From contig NC_132888.1 of assembly GCF_030463535.1 (NCBI RefSeq), positions 5,200,081-5,264,080 on the forward strand: a DNA stretch of 64,000 nt, read 5' to 3'. This document shows, in pieces, positions 11,630-22,469 of the stretch. A model generated the notes under the pieces. That model saw only the letters and a list, made by a program, of their open reading frames with translations. It did no database searches and was not told the origin of the DNA. The DNA comes from Salminus brasiliensis (lineage: Eukaryota; Chordata; Actinopteri; Characiformes; Bryconidae). Both the position numbers and the translations under genes were made by a program. The stretch's first letter is position 1, and each line of letters opens with the position of its first letter.

Positions 11630-11850
11630 CATCAGTTCAGTCTCTGGAGTTGAGAGGTCTGATGGCTTGGGGGAAGAAGCTGTTGCGCAGTCTGGTCATG
11701 TTGGACTGTGGTACCTTCTTCCTGATGGCAGGAGGGAGAGCAGTGAAGGGTGGGTGGAGTCATCCACCATGCTGGTTGCTTTGTGGATGCAACGGGCAGT
11801 GGGCAGACTACAAAGTCGGATTTGCCACTGGCACAGTGATCCATGCTTTT
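11630..11850. repeat. Dispersed fish repeat fragment
   Basis: The block contains GATGGCTTGGGGGAAGAAGC, GATGGCAGGAGGGAGAGC and CATGCTGGTTGCTTTGTGGA. I recognise these as parts of a common dispersed teleost repeat, probably LINE-derived. No coding capacity is visible. Confidence 0.5.
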
Positions 11851-12339
11851 AAGAGATGTGACGTATAATATGCTTTTTCACCTTTTCTCCCATTGAAAAA
11901 CAGTAAACTTCACAAATATATTCTTGATGTATTTCCATGTGTCTTTTGATAGAGCAAAAAACATCAGACTAGAGACAGGCTCCTGTTTATGAAATAAATA
12001 TATAGTTAAATTGTCAATATGTCTTGTTTCTTCATACTTCTATCACCCAGTCCACCAAACACCAAACAAGTCAATGGCAGAATAAGTTGTTTGGCACTGG
12101 CAGAGAGGATTTGGCAAATTTCTCATGGACACAACCCACATGCTCAGCTCTACTGCTCATCCCACAAATGCATATTCTTTACAAATGTGGCACCGTTTAA
12201 AAGAAAAATTAACAGGCTTTTCAATAGTATAAGATTGCTTATCTACTTATCTAATTATCTAATTATCTACCAACACAATTTTCCTTTACTTTTTGTGCAA
12301 AGTTTATATACTCAATTCAGTGTTTCTAAGTGTTTGGTA
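11851..12339. other. Unassigned, possibly repetitive
   Basis: An open frame from about 12019 has no domain I recognise. CTCATGGACACAACCCACAT and ATTTAAAAG-like elements suggest decayed repeat, but I cannot name a family. Confidence 0.25.
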
Positions 12340-12445
12340 AGTGTATCAACTCTGAATGATTCCTAAAGCAAAGACAAGTGTAACCAAAAACAAATTACTT
12401 GTATGTGAAAGCATACTTGGCCAATAAAATCAGATTCTGATTCTG
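12340..12445 (+). repeat. LINE 3' tail
   Basis: It ends in CTTGGCCAATAAAATCAGATTCTGATTCTG. An AATAAA followed by a short TTCTGA tandem is characteristic of the 3' end of a fish LINE family. This tail differs from the ACTTG-tailed family elsewhere in the window. Confidence 0.6.
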
Positions 12446-12469
12446 AAGTGCTTATATACTGGAACCATG

Positions 12470-12670
12470 GTTCCTGTCCTGGCTATGCTTGCAGGTCTGC
12501 TTTTGTAAGGCTCCTTTTACCTTTGATGCATAATCGGTTAGCATGCCCTAGATGTACCCTAAAACATCTGTACACAACATGTGTCCCTTTGTCCTACCTG
12601 AAATAAAACATTATAAACAGGATGTCCCTCTCTGAAGTCAAGCCTTTATTGCTGATGTCCCACCAGGTGC
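12470..12670 (+). repeat. Locally duplicated block, copy 3
   Basis: It shares GGTCTGCTTTTGTAAGGC, GCATAATCGGTTAG and AAAACATCTGTACACA with 7195-7280 and 1110-1215. It lies about 500 bases upstream of the second group A receptor. Confidence 0.5.
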
Positions 12671-12829
12671 TTTAAGTTGTCAATGTCAGATTGGATATTG
12701 AACCACTGTTTTAATATTCCCTTTCTTCAACAACATATTTTATAATATGGGTTTTTTGCATAACTGTTGCATAACTGTTTAAAGATCCTGTTTGAAGGAT
12801 GAATTCAGCCACAAACATGTTTGTTTTCC

Positions 12830-13129
12830 TCCAAAGCCATGGCCCGGGCATTGTATTCAGCTGGGATTTGGATAGTACCTGGATAAACCAAGTGTATAAA
12901 ACTGCCACGTAAGGCTTAACTGCAACAGACCTTTTAGCTGATGGAAATCTGAGCCCTTCTGTGTATTATGTCTCAGTTTCAGTAATTAATGTGATGATGT
13001 AATTTGGCTTGAAAGCATATTTTAGGTAAACTATCCTATTACTACAACAAGACCACGTTATGAAACTGTTTGGCTAGTAATGCATTTTTTCTTTAGGTCT
13101 TTTTTGGTTGAGACATAACTAAGCACACA
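12830..13129 (+). promoter_or_regulatory. Candidate promoter region and splice acceptor of group A copy 2
   Basis: CAGCTGGGATTTGG and GTGTATAAAACTGCCACG (12893-12910) match the region before receptor 1, where TATAAAAC is AATAAAAC. A strong acceptor, TTTTTTCTTTAG, ends at 13096, 33 bases before the ATG. The expected layout is a non-coding first exon just after the TATA-like motif, then a short intron. I could not fix the donor site. Confidence 0.45.
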
Positions 13130-14071
13130 ATGGAATCTAATTTGTCCATATATACAACTCTCCTTTCTATGGAATCATTGGAAATACTTCCATCTAACAT
13201 TATCCCAGCATTCATATTTGGGACTCTTACATATTGTGTTATTTTGTTCTTCAATATGACTGTATTGCTAACAATTGTTTTCAACAAGAAACTTCATAAG
13301 CCAATGTATATTCTGTTGTTCAATTTGCCACTCAATGACATTGCGGGCACTACAGCCTTTTTCCCTCAGCTGATGTTTAGTATACTGACTCAGAATAGAT
13401 CAATCACCTACTCTGCTTGTTTTGTACAGGCTTTATTAATACATTTCTATGGAGCTGGATCCTTTCTTATTCTAACTGCTATGGCTTATGACAGATACGT
13501 TGCCATTTGTTGCCCCCTGAAATATAACACCTTGATGTCACCAAATACTTTATGGAAAATAATCATTGTAATATGGACTCTAGATTTTACTATGATTGGT
13601 TTAGCATTTGGACTAAATTATCGCAAAGAAATTTGTAGCACAAAAATAGTTGACATGTTCTGCAATAATCCATCTTTAATGAAGCTCATATGTGATGACA
13701 CAAAGTTGGGTAACTTCTATGGACTATTTACTGTAGCATTTTTCCAAGGCTTGCCTCTGCTGTTAGTGATATTTACATACATTCAAATCTTAATTACAGT
13801 TGTCTATAAAAGACAGTCTGATTCTAAAAGCAAAGCAATTCAGACATGTGGTACACACCTAGTTGTCTTTTTATGCTTGGAATTCAATGTACTTTTTGCG
13901 TTGATTGCTCACAGATTTGAGTCAGCATCCCCAAGCCTACGAAGGGCTTTAGGTGCTTCAATAATGATATTTCCTCCTATACTTAATCCTCTAATATATG
14001 GGCTGAAAACAAAGGAAATTCAACAGCATCTAATTTTTTTCTTCAGGAAGAAAGTTTCCCCAACAAAATAG
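13130..14071 (+). CDS. Odorant receptor, group A copy 2
   Basis: Intact single-exon receptor of 313 residues. Features are an N-glycosylation site at N4, LHKPMYILLFNLPLND in TM2, C97, MAYDRY at 118-123, second-loop cysteines C169/C178/C188, KAIQTCGTHL at 235-244, and FPPILNPLIYGLKTKEI ending TM7. The ATG is the first codon of MESNLSIY, follows ACACA, and is 33 bases after a clean splice acceptor. The three group A proteins align without gaps up to the C-terminal tail. This copy shares its C-terminal third (RQSD.KSKAIQ to NPLIYGLKTKEI) almost unchanged with copy 1 but resembles copy 3 in TM2 and TM3. The AATAAA at about 14330 is the first reasonable polyadenylation signal. Ligand unknown. Confidence 0.96.
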   Translation: MESNLSIYTTLLSMESLEILPSNIIPAFIFGTLTYCVILFFNMTVLLTIVFNKKLHKPMYILLFNLPLNDIAGTTAFFPQLMFSILTQNRSITYSACFVQALLIHFYGAGSFLILTAMAYDRYVAICCPLKYNTLMSPNTLWKIIIVIWTLDFTMIGLAFGLNYRKEICSTKIVDMFCNNPSLMKLICDDTKLGNFYGLFTVAFFQGLPLLLVIFTYIQILITVVYKRQSDSKSKAIQTCGTHLVVFLCLEFNVLFALIAHRFESASPSLRRALGASIMIFPPILNPLIYGLKTKEIQQHLIFFFRKKVSPTK

Positions 14072-16700
14072 AAAAAATATATTTAAGTGGATTAATGCAA
14101 GGAATTTTAGATATTATATTTACTTGTACTCTTCTTCCCACTGTCTTTTATTAGCATATTTTTTTATGGATAGCTTCATGCTAACTACTTCTGTTGACTG
14201 ATGCTCTGGAATATATACAAACAATGAACAGCATGACCAAGCTCTCTAACAGAAACTTGTTACATTAAATGGTTTCACTTTTAAAGCTTTGCATTAGCTG
14301 TACATCAGAGTCTGTACATTTCTTTACAAATAAACTACTTCACAACAAACCACTCTGAATTAATTTATGCATTTTATTTTTAAATAATTATGCATTAGCA
14401 TTTCATATTTTCATTAAAACACAATGTTCTTATTCTTTTACCCTGCTATGCAAGATCTTTTGTCTGTGCTTTGTTTTGCCAGTTAAACAAAGCTAAAACT
14501 ATGTTGTGTTAGATGTTGATATTGTAATTATAATCTATTGTGTGAAAGCGAAATACGTTTGGGAAGATTAAGAGTTAAGATAAACAGGTAATGTAGGATG
14601 GCAGAGTCAGAGGTTTATTTGATTATGGTACTTTTTCCCACACCCATTTTGTTCCTAATGTACAGTGAGCAGAATGCTAGCCAAAGCATCTTTAATGAAT
14701 ATTTACATTGTAGTGAAGATAATTAAATTGAAAGTGGGATTTATTAACATTTAGTGCACTTTATTGGTTAACAAAAATGCTGTCCAAAACCAACAACAAC
14801 AATATACATGAAAATAAAATAAATAATGTTTACAAACAGCAACAGTTCATAAGACTGTATACTTAATTCTTGTTAGCCATCAAGGTTTTTAGTCACTCAA
14901 GGTAAGCTTAAACCTAAAATGCAGCAATAAATGATGGATTACAAAGTGATCAGTAAACAGTAAGCTTTTTATTGGAAACAATTACAATTTTAATTTGGGG
15001 TAGTTTATTACAAATGGAGGGAGTCAGCTAGGAAACACCGCCCCAAAGACATCCCTATTGTGAGGATGATAACCACCAAATAGCCAACTAACCTACTTTC
15101 TTGAAACATACTTAACTCTTTACAGCTTTAAATGTTTAAACATGTTTAATTTTAGATTATTTAGATACTCTAATGTTAGTTACTATAAGATATGCGAGCA
15201 CAGTGGGGCAGGGTAATGCTGTGTTTATAGATTAACACCCTGCCTTACTGCAGAATTGGTGTAAAGCAGTGATTACTCACTACTGATGGCAGCATGACAG
15301 TAGTCAATTTTGTTTGGTGGGAAATCAAGAATTCAGCATGTTTGGATTCATCCTGCATTATAAGTATATGCTAGTGCAGAGCACTCCCTTAGATAGAAGG
15401 GGAGTGTTGTCTATGGAGTATTTTAGCTTGGATTGGCCTGGGTCGGCTTTTTTGTGGTCAGCGCATGAAGCAGGGTTCCCCTGTTGGTGTGGTGAGTGAA
15501 GGTAGAAAAGGAGGAGTTGGGTGCAGATTTTCTTTGACACATAGTTAAACTGAGAAGAAGGGTAAATTAAGGGTAAAAAGATCAAGGGGAGGAGTTTACA
15601 TTCTGGGGGAGGATTCTTGTTTTCTTTTTTTTAGCAGGAATCTGGGTGGGTGTTTTGCTTTTGAGTGGAGACCACTGACATGATTAATACAATTTTTAAA
15701 AAATCAGACCCTTCAGAAAAAAAAGATTTTCCCAGACTCATATTAAGCCTAATTTTTGACTTCATTTCAATGGGAATGTACTTACCTGAGCTACCCTAAA
15801 GACAGTGTATTAGGTTCCTAATTGTTCTTCTTCCTAAAGTTCTGATATGAAATTCAATCTTTAAACCAATTAGAACAGCTGAATATCATTATTGGTGTTT
15901 TTATTATATTGTCAGAAGTGTGAATTGTCAAGTGCCAATAGATCTTATCTGAGACTAGGAATGGATATACTCCACATAAGTAATTCCTGGATACAGAAAC
16001 ACTGTAAAACCTTTGTTTGAAAGAATCTGGGTAACTAAAGTTAACTAAGCTTATTAGACACTTCTGTTAATTTCATATTAGACATATGAAATGAACAGAA
16101 GCATTTTGCTCACAGTATAAAAGTTAAAAAATATGGACCTCTCAGAGATAATACAAAGAACCATTGGATATGAATTCCTGCTGACCTTAATGCAATTTAA
16201 AGACACTGTCAGTTAGCAAATATAATAATTGAGAGAACCTTTTGTGAAGTAGAAAATAACAGAATGAGGTCATTAAATTAGGTTACAGAGTTAAGAAGGA
16301 GTCAGGGTCAGTTTGCTTATTGTTATTTCTTTAGAAATATTTTGTTCTTTCACTGCTAAGGAAGATTTGACAGATTATAGAAAATAAAATAAGAAACACC
16401 ATCCCTGACACTAGTCATGCACTCCTTTTAAGTGCTACAAATGGTTATTGAGCAATGCCATAGAAAAAACACATTTGGTTCTAATAAGAACCCTGGGTCT
16501 TATTCATCAACTGTTCTTCAGAAAAAAAACTTCTTCTTAAAGCTGATGTGTAGTTTTCTGACATTTACCAATTTGTATAATTTCTTATAAGAGCAGAGCT
16601 GTAGTAATTATATATTTTGCAAAATACATAATAAATCTGACATAGTCTTTTTATTGGACTTTCCTCAAGAACAAGAGAAACAATTTTTTAGGATGATATT
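14072..16700. other. Intergenic, no gene recognised
   Basis: This is AT-rich DNA between convergent receptor genes. I read both strands and found no receptor fragment, RNA gene or clear retroelement protein. The stretch near 15310-15600 is more G-rich on the plus strand (GTGGTGAGTGAAGGTAGAAAAGG...) and faintly resembles 38340-38470, perhaps a decayed MITE. Confidence 0.45.
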
Positions 16701-16714
16701 AGTAACTGAGTCTC

Positions 16715-16835
16715 CATCTAGATGGTGAAGAACCTAAAGAACCTTCACTTGATACAAGGTTTCTTTAGCAATTTAAAGGTTCTTCACACTTCTATCAATT
16801 ACATCTGTATTACAAATATGGTTCTTAATGGAAGT
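16715..16835. repeat. MITE fragment (GAACC/GGTTC type)
   Basis: GGTGAAGAACCTAAAGAACC at the left and TTTAAAGGTTCTTCACACTT with TATGGTTCTTAATGG at the right are inverted echoes of each other. The same palindromic repeat occurs at 23645-23815, 31695-31920 and 35556-35745. These are non-autonomous, non-coding elements. Confidence 0.6.
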
Positions 16836-16936
16836 GGTTTATCTACAGTCTCACTCAAATACATATTTATATATTTAAGACTACATTTTTGACACATGTC
16901 CAGCAACAATGTTCTCATATTGATACATACAGCAAA

Positions 16937-17872
16937 TTATGACGGATTAAACCTCTGTTGAAAAAACTTTGAAGCTTTGGTCCTGATTTCTTTTGTTTTC
17001 AAGCCATAAATGATAGGATTCAATGCTGGGGGCAAAATCATAGCAGCTATCCCACTGAATTTTCTTAAATGAGGAGAAATATCTGCTAGTCTGTAGGAAG
17101 TAATTGTGAAAAGGCCTAAACACTCAAAAATGAGAAAGACTATTAAGTGTGTGGCACAGGTTTGGAGGGCTTTGCTGCGTGTGTCCGACCTTTTGTTTCT
17201 GAAACAAGCTATAAGGATCTGTATGTATGTAAACACAATTAAGCCTATGGTTATGACCTGACAAACGGCTACAGTCATGAGTCCATATATGTTATTAATA
17301 GTCGTGTTGGCACAGACCAGTTGAAGCAGAGAGGGGTTGTCACAGTATGTGTGTGTCAGGAGTGACCTGCACCGTGGTAAACGTAATAAGAGGATGAAGA
17401 GCACAGCTATCATAAGGATGTTGGAGAGCCAAACTAAAGAAATTATTTTCATTAAGTGTGCATTATTCATAATTGTGTTGTATTTCATAGGTCGACATAT
17501 AGCCACATATCTGTCATACGCCATAGCAGTTAAAATGAACACTGCACCTGTTGCATAAATATGTATAAAGAAAGCTTGGGTGACACAGGATGAAAACTGA
17601 ATTGTCCTTGTATCCCATAGCAGTTCCTTGATGATCTGTGGGAACAGAGCTGTGGAGCCGATGAGGTCGTTAATAGGCAGGTTTAACAGCAGAACATACA
17701 TGGGCTCATGGAGGCTCTTATTCACAATGATGGTGGTTAAAAGCCCTAGGTTGCAGAAGACAATGAAGATGTATCCTAGTGTTGCAAAAATGAATGCAGG
17801 GATGATGGTCCCAGGAGGCAAATCGAAACCTTGCAGTGACAAAGTGGATGATACATTTGAGAAATCGTTCAT
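16937..17872 (-). CDS. Odorant receptor, group B copy 1
   Basis: Intact single-exon receptor of 311 residues on the minus strand. Features are an NVS glycosylation site at N6, LHEPMYVLLLNLPINDL in TM2, C96 (FSSCVTQ), MAYDRY at 117-122, second-loop cysteines C168/C177/C187, KALQTCATHLIVFL in TM6, and PPALNPIIYGLKTKEIR in TM7. The ATG sits in AACAATGAACG, 19 bases after an acceptor (TCTGATTTCTCACCACAG, AG at 17892-17893). It is about 91% identical by eye (27 differences in 311) to the inverted copy at 31985-32920. Residues 131-206 are identical between the two, whereas TM5 carries six changes in seven residues. Ligand unknown; family role from homology. Confidence 0.96.
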   Translation of the reverse strand: MNDFSNVSSTLSLQGFDLPPGTIIPAFIFATLGYIFIVFCNLGLLTTIIVNKSLHEPMYVLLLNLPINDLIGSTALFPQIIKELLWDTRTIQFSSCVTQAFFIHIYATGAVFILTAMAYDRYVAICRPMKYNTIMNNAHLMKIISLVWLSNILMIAVLFILLLRLPRCRSLLTHTYCDNPSLLQLVCANTTINNIYGLMTVAVCQVITIGLIVFTYIQILIACFRNKRSDTRSKALQTCATHLIVFLIFECLGLFTITSYRLADISPHLRKFSGIAAMILPPALNPIIYGLKTKEIRTKASKFFQQRFNPS

Positions 17873-18282
17873 TGTTAAGTTCTTCTTTGGTCTGTGGTGA
17901 GAAATCAGACAGTTATCATTAGAAATTAAACAGAATCTAATTGGATAAATAAATACTGCATTTTAGATCACAACACTAAATCAACTACAGAAAAAGTCAA
18001 ACAACAAACAGGAGAAAAACAATGCAGAATATTGATAACTTAATATCACACCAAGAAAAGGTCCAAGTAAAATAATATCAAGATCCAAGTAGCATCAAAT
18101 ATGTAATCTTTAAAAACATCATGCAACAACAAGAATCCAGCATTTTCATTAAACAGTAAAAACTCACCCTCTAAACCTAGACTTCTAAAATTTGGACTGT
18201 GACCAGAATTGTGTTTTGGACATTCATGCTGGAAGCTAAATATAAAGTAGTGCATCCTGCATGCTTTCTATCATCAAAGCAC
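17873..18282. other. Probable 5' intron of group B copy 1
   Basis: This lies between the acceptor at 17892-17893 (minus strand) and the conserved block at 18283-18395. It is AT-rich and non-coding. The intron assignment is inferred from the conserved acceptor and from general OR gene structure. Confidence 0.4.
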
Positions 18283-18395
18283 CATCGAACTATGTTCTTC
18301 ATCACTAAGGTCCTCCACTTTATATATCTCAGAATACTGATTGTGCAGCAGGGACCTAAATGTTTCATTTCTCAGGAGAGGATGGGCAAAAATAA
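18283..18395 (-). promoter_or_regulatory. Conserved upstream block of group B copy 1
   Basis: The reverse complement of this block matches 31208-31320, upstream of the inverted paralogue. Shared landmarks include CAGAATACTG.TTGTGCAGCA, AATGTTT.TTTCTCAGGAGAG and GATG.GCA. It begins 411 bases upstream of the ATG. Reading toward the gene it contains TCTCCTGAGA, which resembles a weak EBF (Olf-1) palindrome, and a TATA-like ATATATAAAG. It is a candidate promoter or first exon; function is inferred. Confidence 0.45.
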
Positions 18396-18674
18396 CTAGA
18401 ACATTACCACAATCCTTTTGGTACATAATTCCAGTGCACAACAATAGCATGATTGTATAGGGTTTGTTATATTGTTATGCTGTTATGATACATATTATGT
18501 GCAGACAATTCATATACTGAGTATTGTAAACATTTCTGATAGACTAATATACAAATAACCATATATTATTATTTTTAAATATTCTGTACTTAAATTATTT
18601 GAATTACAGTGCTATAGTTGTCACCTGAAGCAATGTTTGTATCCTGTTTAATATTGTATTGTGATGATTAAAAA

Positions 18675-18955
18675 AAAGTCAAATCAAGTCAATGTTTATT
18701 GTCATGTCACATTACACGGATGTAAAGGTGAGTGAAAAATGTAGGTGCATCATCTCTTATGAAAAAAAAGATTTTTACTAACGAGAATTACTGAATATTT
18801 ACATTAATTTATACTATACATATACATACATAATCCACACTCTGCATATGCTATACACAGTCTCTATTTACATTGTTGCTTACATTGTTTAAAACAATTT
18901 TAATGTACAGGGTTAATAAAACCTGAAATATTTACATTAAATTACATACTTTTTT
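18675..18955 (-). repeat. LINE 3' end, minus orientation
   Basis: Read on the minus strand, the end is ACATGACAATAAACATTGAC followed by TTGATTTGACTT. This is the same ACTTGA-style tail as at 2620-2845 and 7970-7998. The rest is AT-rich 3' UTR-like sequence with no coding potential. Confidence 0.6.
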
Positions 18956-19034
18956 TTACATATCAACCTCAAGGACTAAGGGTGGAACAAAATACAAAAA
19001 AAAAAGTTGCATACCAAGTGTCAGCCCAGCGGCG

Positions 19035-19167
19035 CTGTTTATTGGACCCTGTACTTTGCTGCCTTGTTTTGGTTGTGTTTGTTTGTTTTGTTTGGTCATT
19101 AAAGACTATTTCCTTGCATTGCTCTGTCCCTGCGAGTGTTCCCTTGTTTCGCCTAGCCAGCATGACA
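19035..19167 (+). repeat. Left LTR remnant of the Gypsy element
   Basis: It is nearly identical to 23007-23137 (starting TGTTTATTGGACCCTGTAC and ending CTAGCCAGCATGACA). Only the last 133 bases of the LTR remain. It includes TCATTAAAGAC, an ATTAAA polyadenylation signal. Nine bases immediately after the LTR (AATTCTCGG, 19169-19177) form the presumed primer site. Confidence 0.9.
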
Positions 19168-20206
19168 GAATTCTCGGCCGACACCCTCCGAACAGCGGGG
19201 ATGGACGCCTTGGGTCACGCTGTTCGCCCCAAGGTCAATTCTTGGGGCAGCAGCAACATGCTCTGCAGAGCGTGTCAGAGACTGTCGGCCACCTGGCGCA
19301 GCAACAGGTGGGCCAGCAGCACCAAGTCACCCAACTAGTGGGTGACGTTCAGGGGCTCACAAATCTAGTAAAGACTTCGTTGGAGCCTGCTAGCTCTCCC
19401 AGTCCCGTCTAGCGCGTGGTTGGCAAATCGGATACGTACAGTGGCAATCCGGAACTTTGCGAGGGGTTCTTGCTTCAGTGCGAGGTCTTCTTTAAGGACT
19501 CTCTGACCGGCACTGACCAGGCGAAGATCGCCTTCATAGTATCCCGGCTCGCAGGGAGGGCTCTGGATTGGGCCACTGCCACCTGGACGGAGCTTAGCGA
19601 AGGATCCCTCTCGGAATACCTTAAACATTTTAAGGCAGTGTTTCTACACCCCCGAGAGGGACTCACCAAGGGCGACCTGCTGCTGCGCATGGAGCAGGGC
19701 TCCCGGTCGGCTGCTCAAAACTCCCTGGAGTTCCGTACTCTGGCAGCAGGAAGCGGATGGAATCAGCCGGCCCTCTTGGCCCTGTTTTGTAACGGGTTGA
19801 ACCCCCGTCTGCAGTGGGAGCTGGCCTGTTGGGGCGAGACGTTGGAGCTGGACGACTTCATCGCGCTCACGATCCGGCTGGACCAGCTCCTAGGTCGCCC
19901 TACTCACCTAAAACCCACGGAGCTGGGGGATCGGTCACCTGCCCCAAGAAGCAGGCCAGCCAAGGTGCGCCAGGGAGTATAGTATTCTCCAGTTCAGCGG
20001 GTACGACGGCTTCCGCCTCACCAAGTACACCGGAGAGTGAGCCCATGGAGGTGGGTATCGGCCGCTTGGCACCGGAGGAACGCAGTCGTAGGACCAGAGA
20101 GGGGCTGTGTTTCTACTGCGGGGATGCGGGGCATCTTTGCAGAGACTGCCGGAGGAGGATCCTGATGGCTTCCCGATGGGCGTGGGGAGGGGACTCCTCG
20201 CACTAA
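19162..20206 (+). pseudogene. gag of the Gypsy element, broken
   Basis: The protein starts at the LTR edge with MTEFSADTLRTAGMDALG and shifts frame near 19225. It meets an in-frame stop at 19410-19412, then reads through the sushi-type capsid region (YSGNPELCEGFLLQCEVFF near 19440; RLAGRALDWATATW near 19547). It shifts again near 19960 and ends in a complete CCHC zinc knuckle, CFYCGDAGHLCRDC (C-x2-C-x4-H-x4-C), near 20110-20150. Capsid plus one knuckle is standard for this group. At least two shifts and one nonsense change mark it as dead. Confidence 0.85.
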
Positions 20207-20210
20207 TGCG

Positions 20211-22452
20211 GTGAGTCTGCCCATTCCGGGGCTAGTGTCAAGGTCGATCACGTTGCCAGTAGTAGTGACCTACCAGTCCCAGTGTGTGTGTGTTGCAGCA
20301 TTGATCGACTGCGGTGCAGAGGGGAGCTTCCTGAGGGCCGACATCGTGGAGCGTCTGAGAATCCCGGTGGAGGAACTCCAGAGACCTCTTCGCATCACCT
20401 CCCTGGATGGGCAGCCCATGGGTCCTCGCCCCATTACCCATGTGACCACTGGGGTCCACCTAGCCACGAGTTTCTTACACCAGGAGGTCTCACTGCTGGT
20501 ACTCCCGGCCTCCGAGCATGCTCTGATACTAGGTCTGCCATGGCTTAGTAAACACAACCCTCACATCTCCTGGCCAGACAGGGAGATAGTATCTTGGTCC
20601 TCATATTGCCGCACACACTGCCTCAATCTCGCCCCCCCTTAGCATCGGGTCCACCTCTGTGGAGACCCTCCGTCTTCCAGTCATTCATTAATGACGTCCT
20701 GAAGGACTACCTCGGACGATTCGTGGTGGTCTTTCTGGACGACATACTGGTGTACTCCCCCGACCTGGTCACCCATGTGCGCCACGTCCGCCTGGTCCTG
20801 GCGAGACTCAGGTCCCACCAGCTGTTTGTTAAATTAGAGAAGTGTGTGTTCCACGTGCCGGAGATACCTTTTCTGGGTTACATACCAGCTCGGTCAAGGA
20901 AGTACAGAGCTTTCTAGGGTTTGCAAACTTCTACAGGAGGTTCATTAGAGACTTCAGTAGTTTGCCAGCGCCCATCACGTCATTGCTTAAGGGAGCCCCG
21001 CGGCGCATCACTTGGACGCTACGATCCCCGTAGGCCATTCGTGGTGGAGGTGGATGCCTCCAGTACAGGGGTGGGGGCCGTCCTGTCACAAAGACAGGAG
21101 GTAAGCGACCGCTTACACCCCGTTGCGTTTTACTCAAAGAAGCTCACAGGAGCAGAGCGGAACTACGGGGTAGGGGATCGGGAGCTCCTGGCGGTCAAGA
21201 TGGCGCTGTCCGAGTGGCGTCATTGGTTGGAGGGCGCTGCCCACCCATTCCTAGTACTTACTGACCATAAGAACCTCGAGTATCTCTGGCAAGCTAAGTG
21301 TCTGAACCCCAGGCAAGCCAGGTGGTCCCTGTTTTTCGCCAGGTTCCAGTTTCACATCACTTACAGGCCGGGCTCCCGTAACACTAAGGCGGACGCCCTC
21401 TCCCGAATTCACCAAACGGCGGAGGGGGGGGGAGGTCGACCCGGTACCCTTATTACCACCTTCTGTCTCAGTCGCGGCGATTCAATGGGACCTAGATATG
21501 GAGATAGCCGAGGCGCTTTCCCGCACTGTCGTTCCAGCGGTGTGCCCCCCAGACAAGGTCTACGTACCGAGCACGTTCCGGGAGAGGCTCATTGGTTGGG
21601 CCCATGCCTCTCCAACGGCCGGCCACCCAGGTGAGACCCGTACTTTCCACCTACTGGCAGCCAAGTACTGGTGGGAAGGGATGTGGGCAGACATTCACCG
21701 TATAGTTGCTTCCTGCAGCACCTGCGCCCTGTGCAAGACCCCCAAGACGCTCCCCTCGGGGAAGCTCAAGCCTCTGCCCTTCCCAGACCGCCCGTGGTCT
21801 CACCTGGCGGTGGACTTTGTCACGGATCTGCCCGAATCGGGGGGTTACACGGTGGTAATGACGGTGGTGGATCGTTTCTCGAGGGGGGTTAGATTCATCC
21901 CGTTCCCTACGCTGCCGACCACTATGCAGGCGGCTCAGGCCCTGGTAGACCACGTCCTCTGGAATTTCGGAATCCCGGAGGACATAGTATCAGACCGAGG
22001 GGCCCAGTTTACATCCCGGGTATGGGGGGCGTTCTGCGAGCATCTGGGGGTAAGCGTGAGCCTTTTCTCTGGGTACCACCCTCAGTCTAATGGCCAGTGC
22101 GAGCGCACTAACCAGGAGCTGGGGAAGTGTATGGGTCTCCACACGGGACATGCGGACTGGTCTTCCGTCCCAGAAGTTGGCAGCTAAGTACATGGGTCCA
22201 TACGAAGTTGTCAAACATATTAACGAGGTTTCTGTTAAGGTTCGTTTACCCCCTCACTCACGTATACATCCGGTGTTTCATGTGTTGCAGCTCAAGCCTG
22301 TGGTGCCTGGGCCCCTGGACGAGGACACGCCACCAGAGCCTGTAGAAGTGGAGGGGACCCCCGGCGAGTACTGGACTCCCGACGGCGCGGGGGCCGACTT
22401 CAGTATCTTCTGGACTGGGAAGGGCGATCCACAGGCTCCTGGGGTCTTTTAA
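20211..22452 (+). pseudogene. pol of the Gypsy element, broken
   Basis: Protease: LIDCGAEGSF near 20300, where the usual Asp-Ser/Thr-Gly is Asp-Cys-Gly. The N-terminal half of reverse transcriptase is missing, with a jump near 20640-20665. The remainder includes VVVFLDDILVYS (catalytic Asp pair) near 20725 and [16 protein letters not shown] near 20910. RNase [18 protein letters not shown] near 21045 and [11 protein letters not shown] near 21260. Integrase: an HHCC-type region near 21600-21740, then VDFVTDLPE, VSDRGAQFTSR and HPQSNGQCERTNQEL, which give the D, D and E. A deletion follows, then VFHVLQLKPVVPG and a frameshifted chromodomain (LDSRRRGGRLQYLLDWEG) near 22375-22430. Frames change several times. 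Confidence 0.9.
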
Positions 22453-22469
22453 GTTGATGTTGAGTTGAT

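Noticed and set aside
11586-11868. Overlapping frames starting in a GA repeat
   Set aside because: They lie in a dispersed repeat and begin with microsatellite translation.
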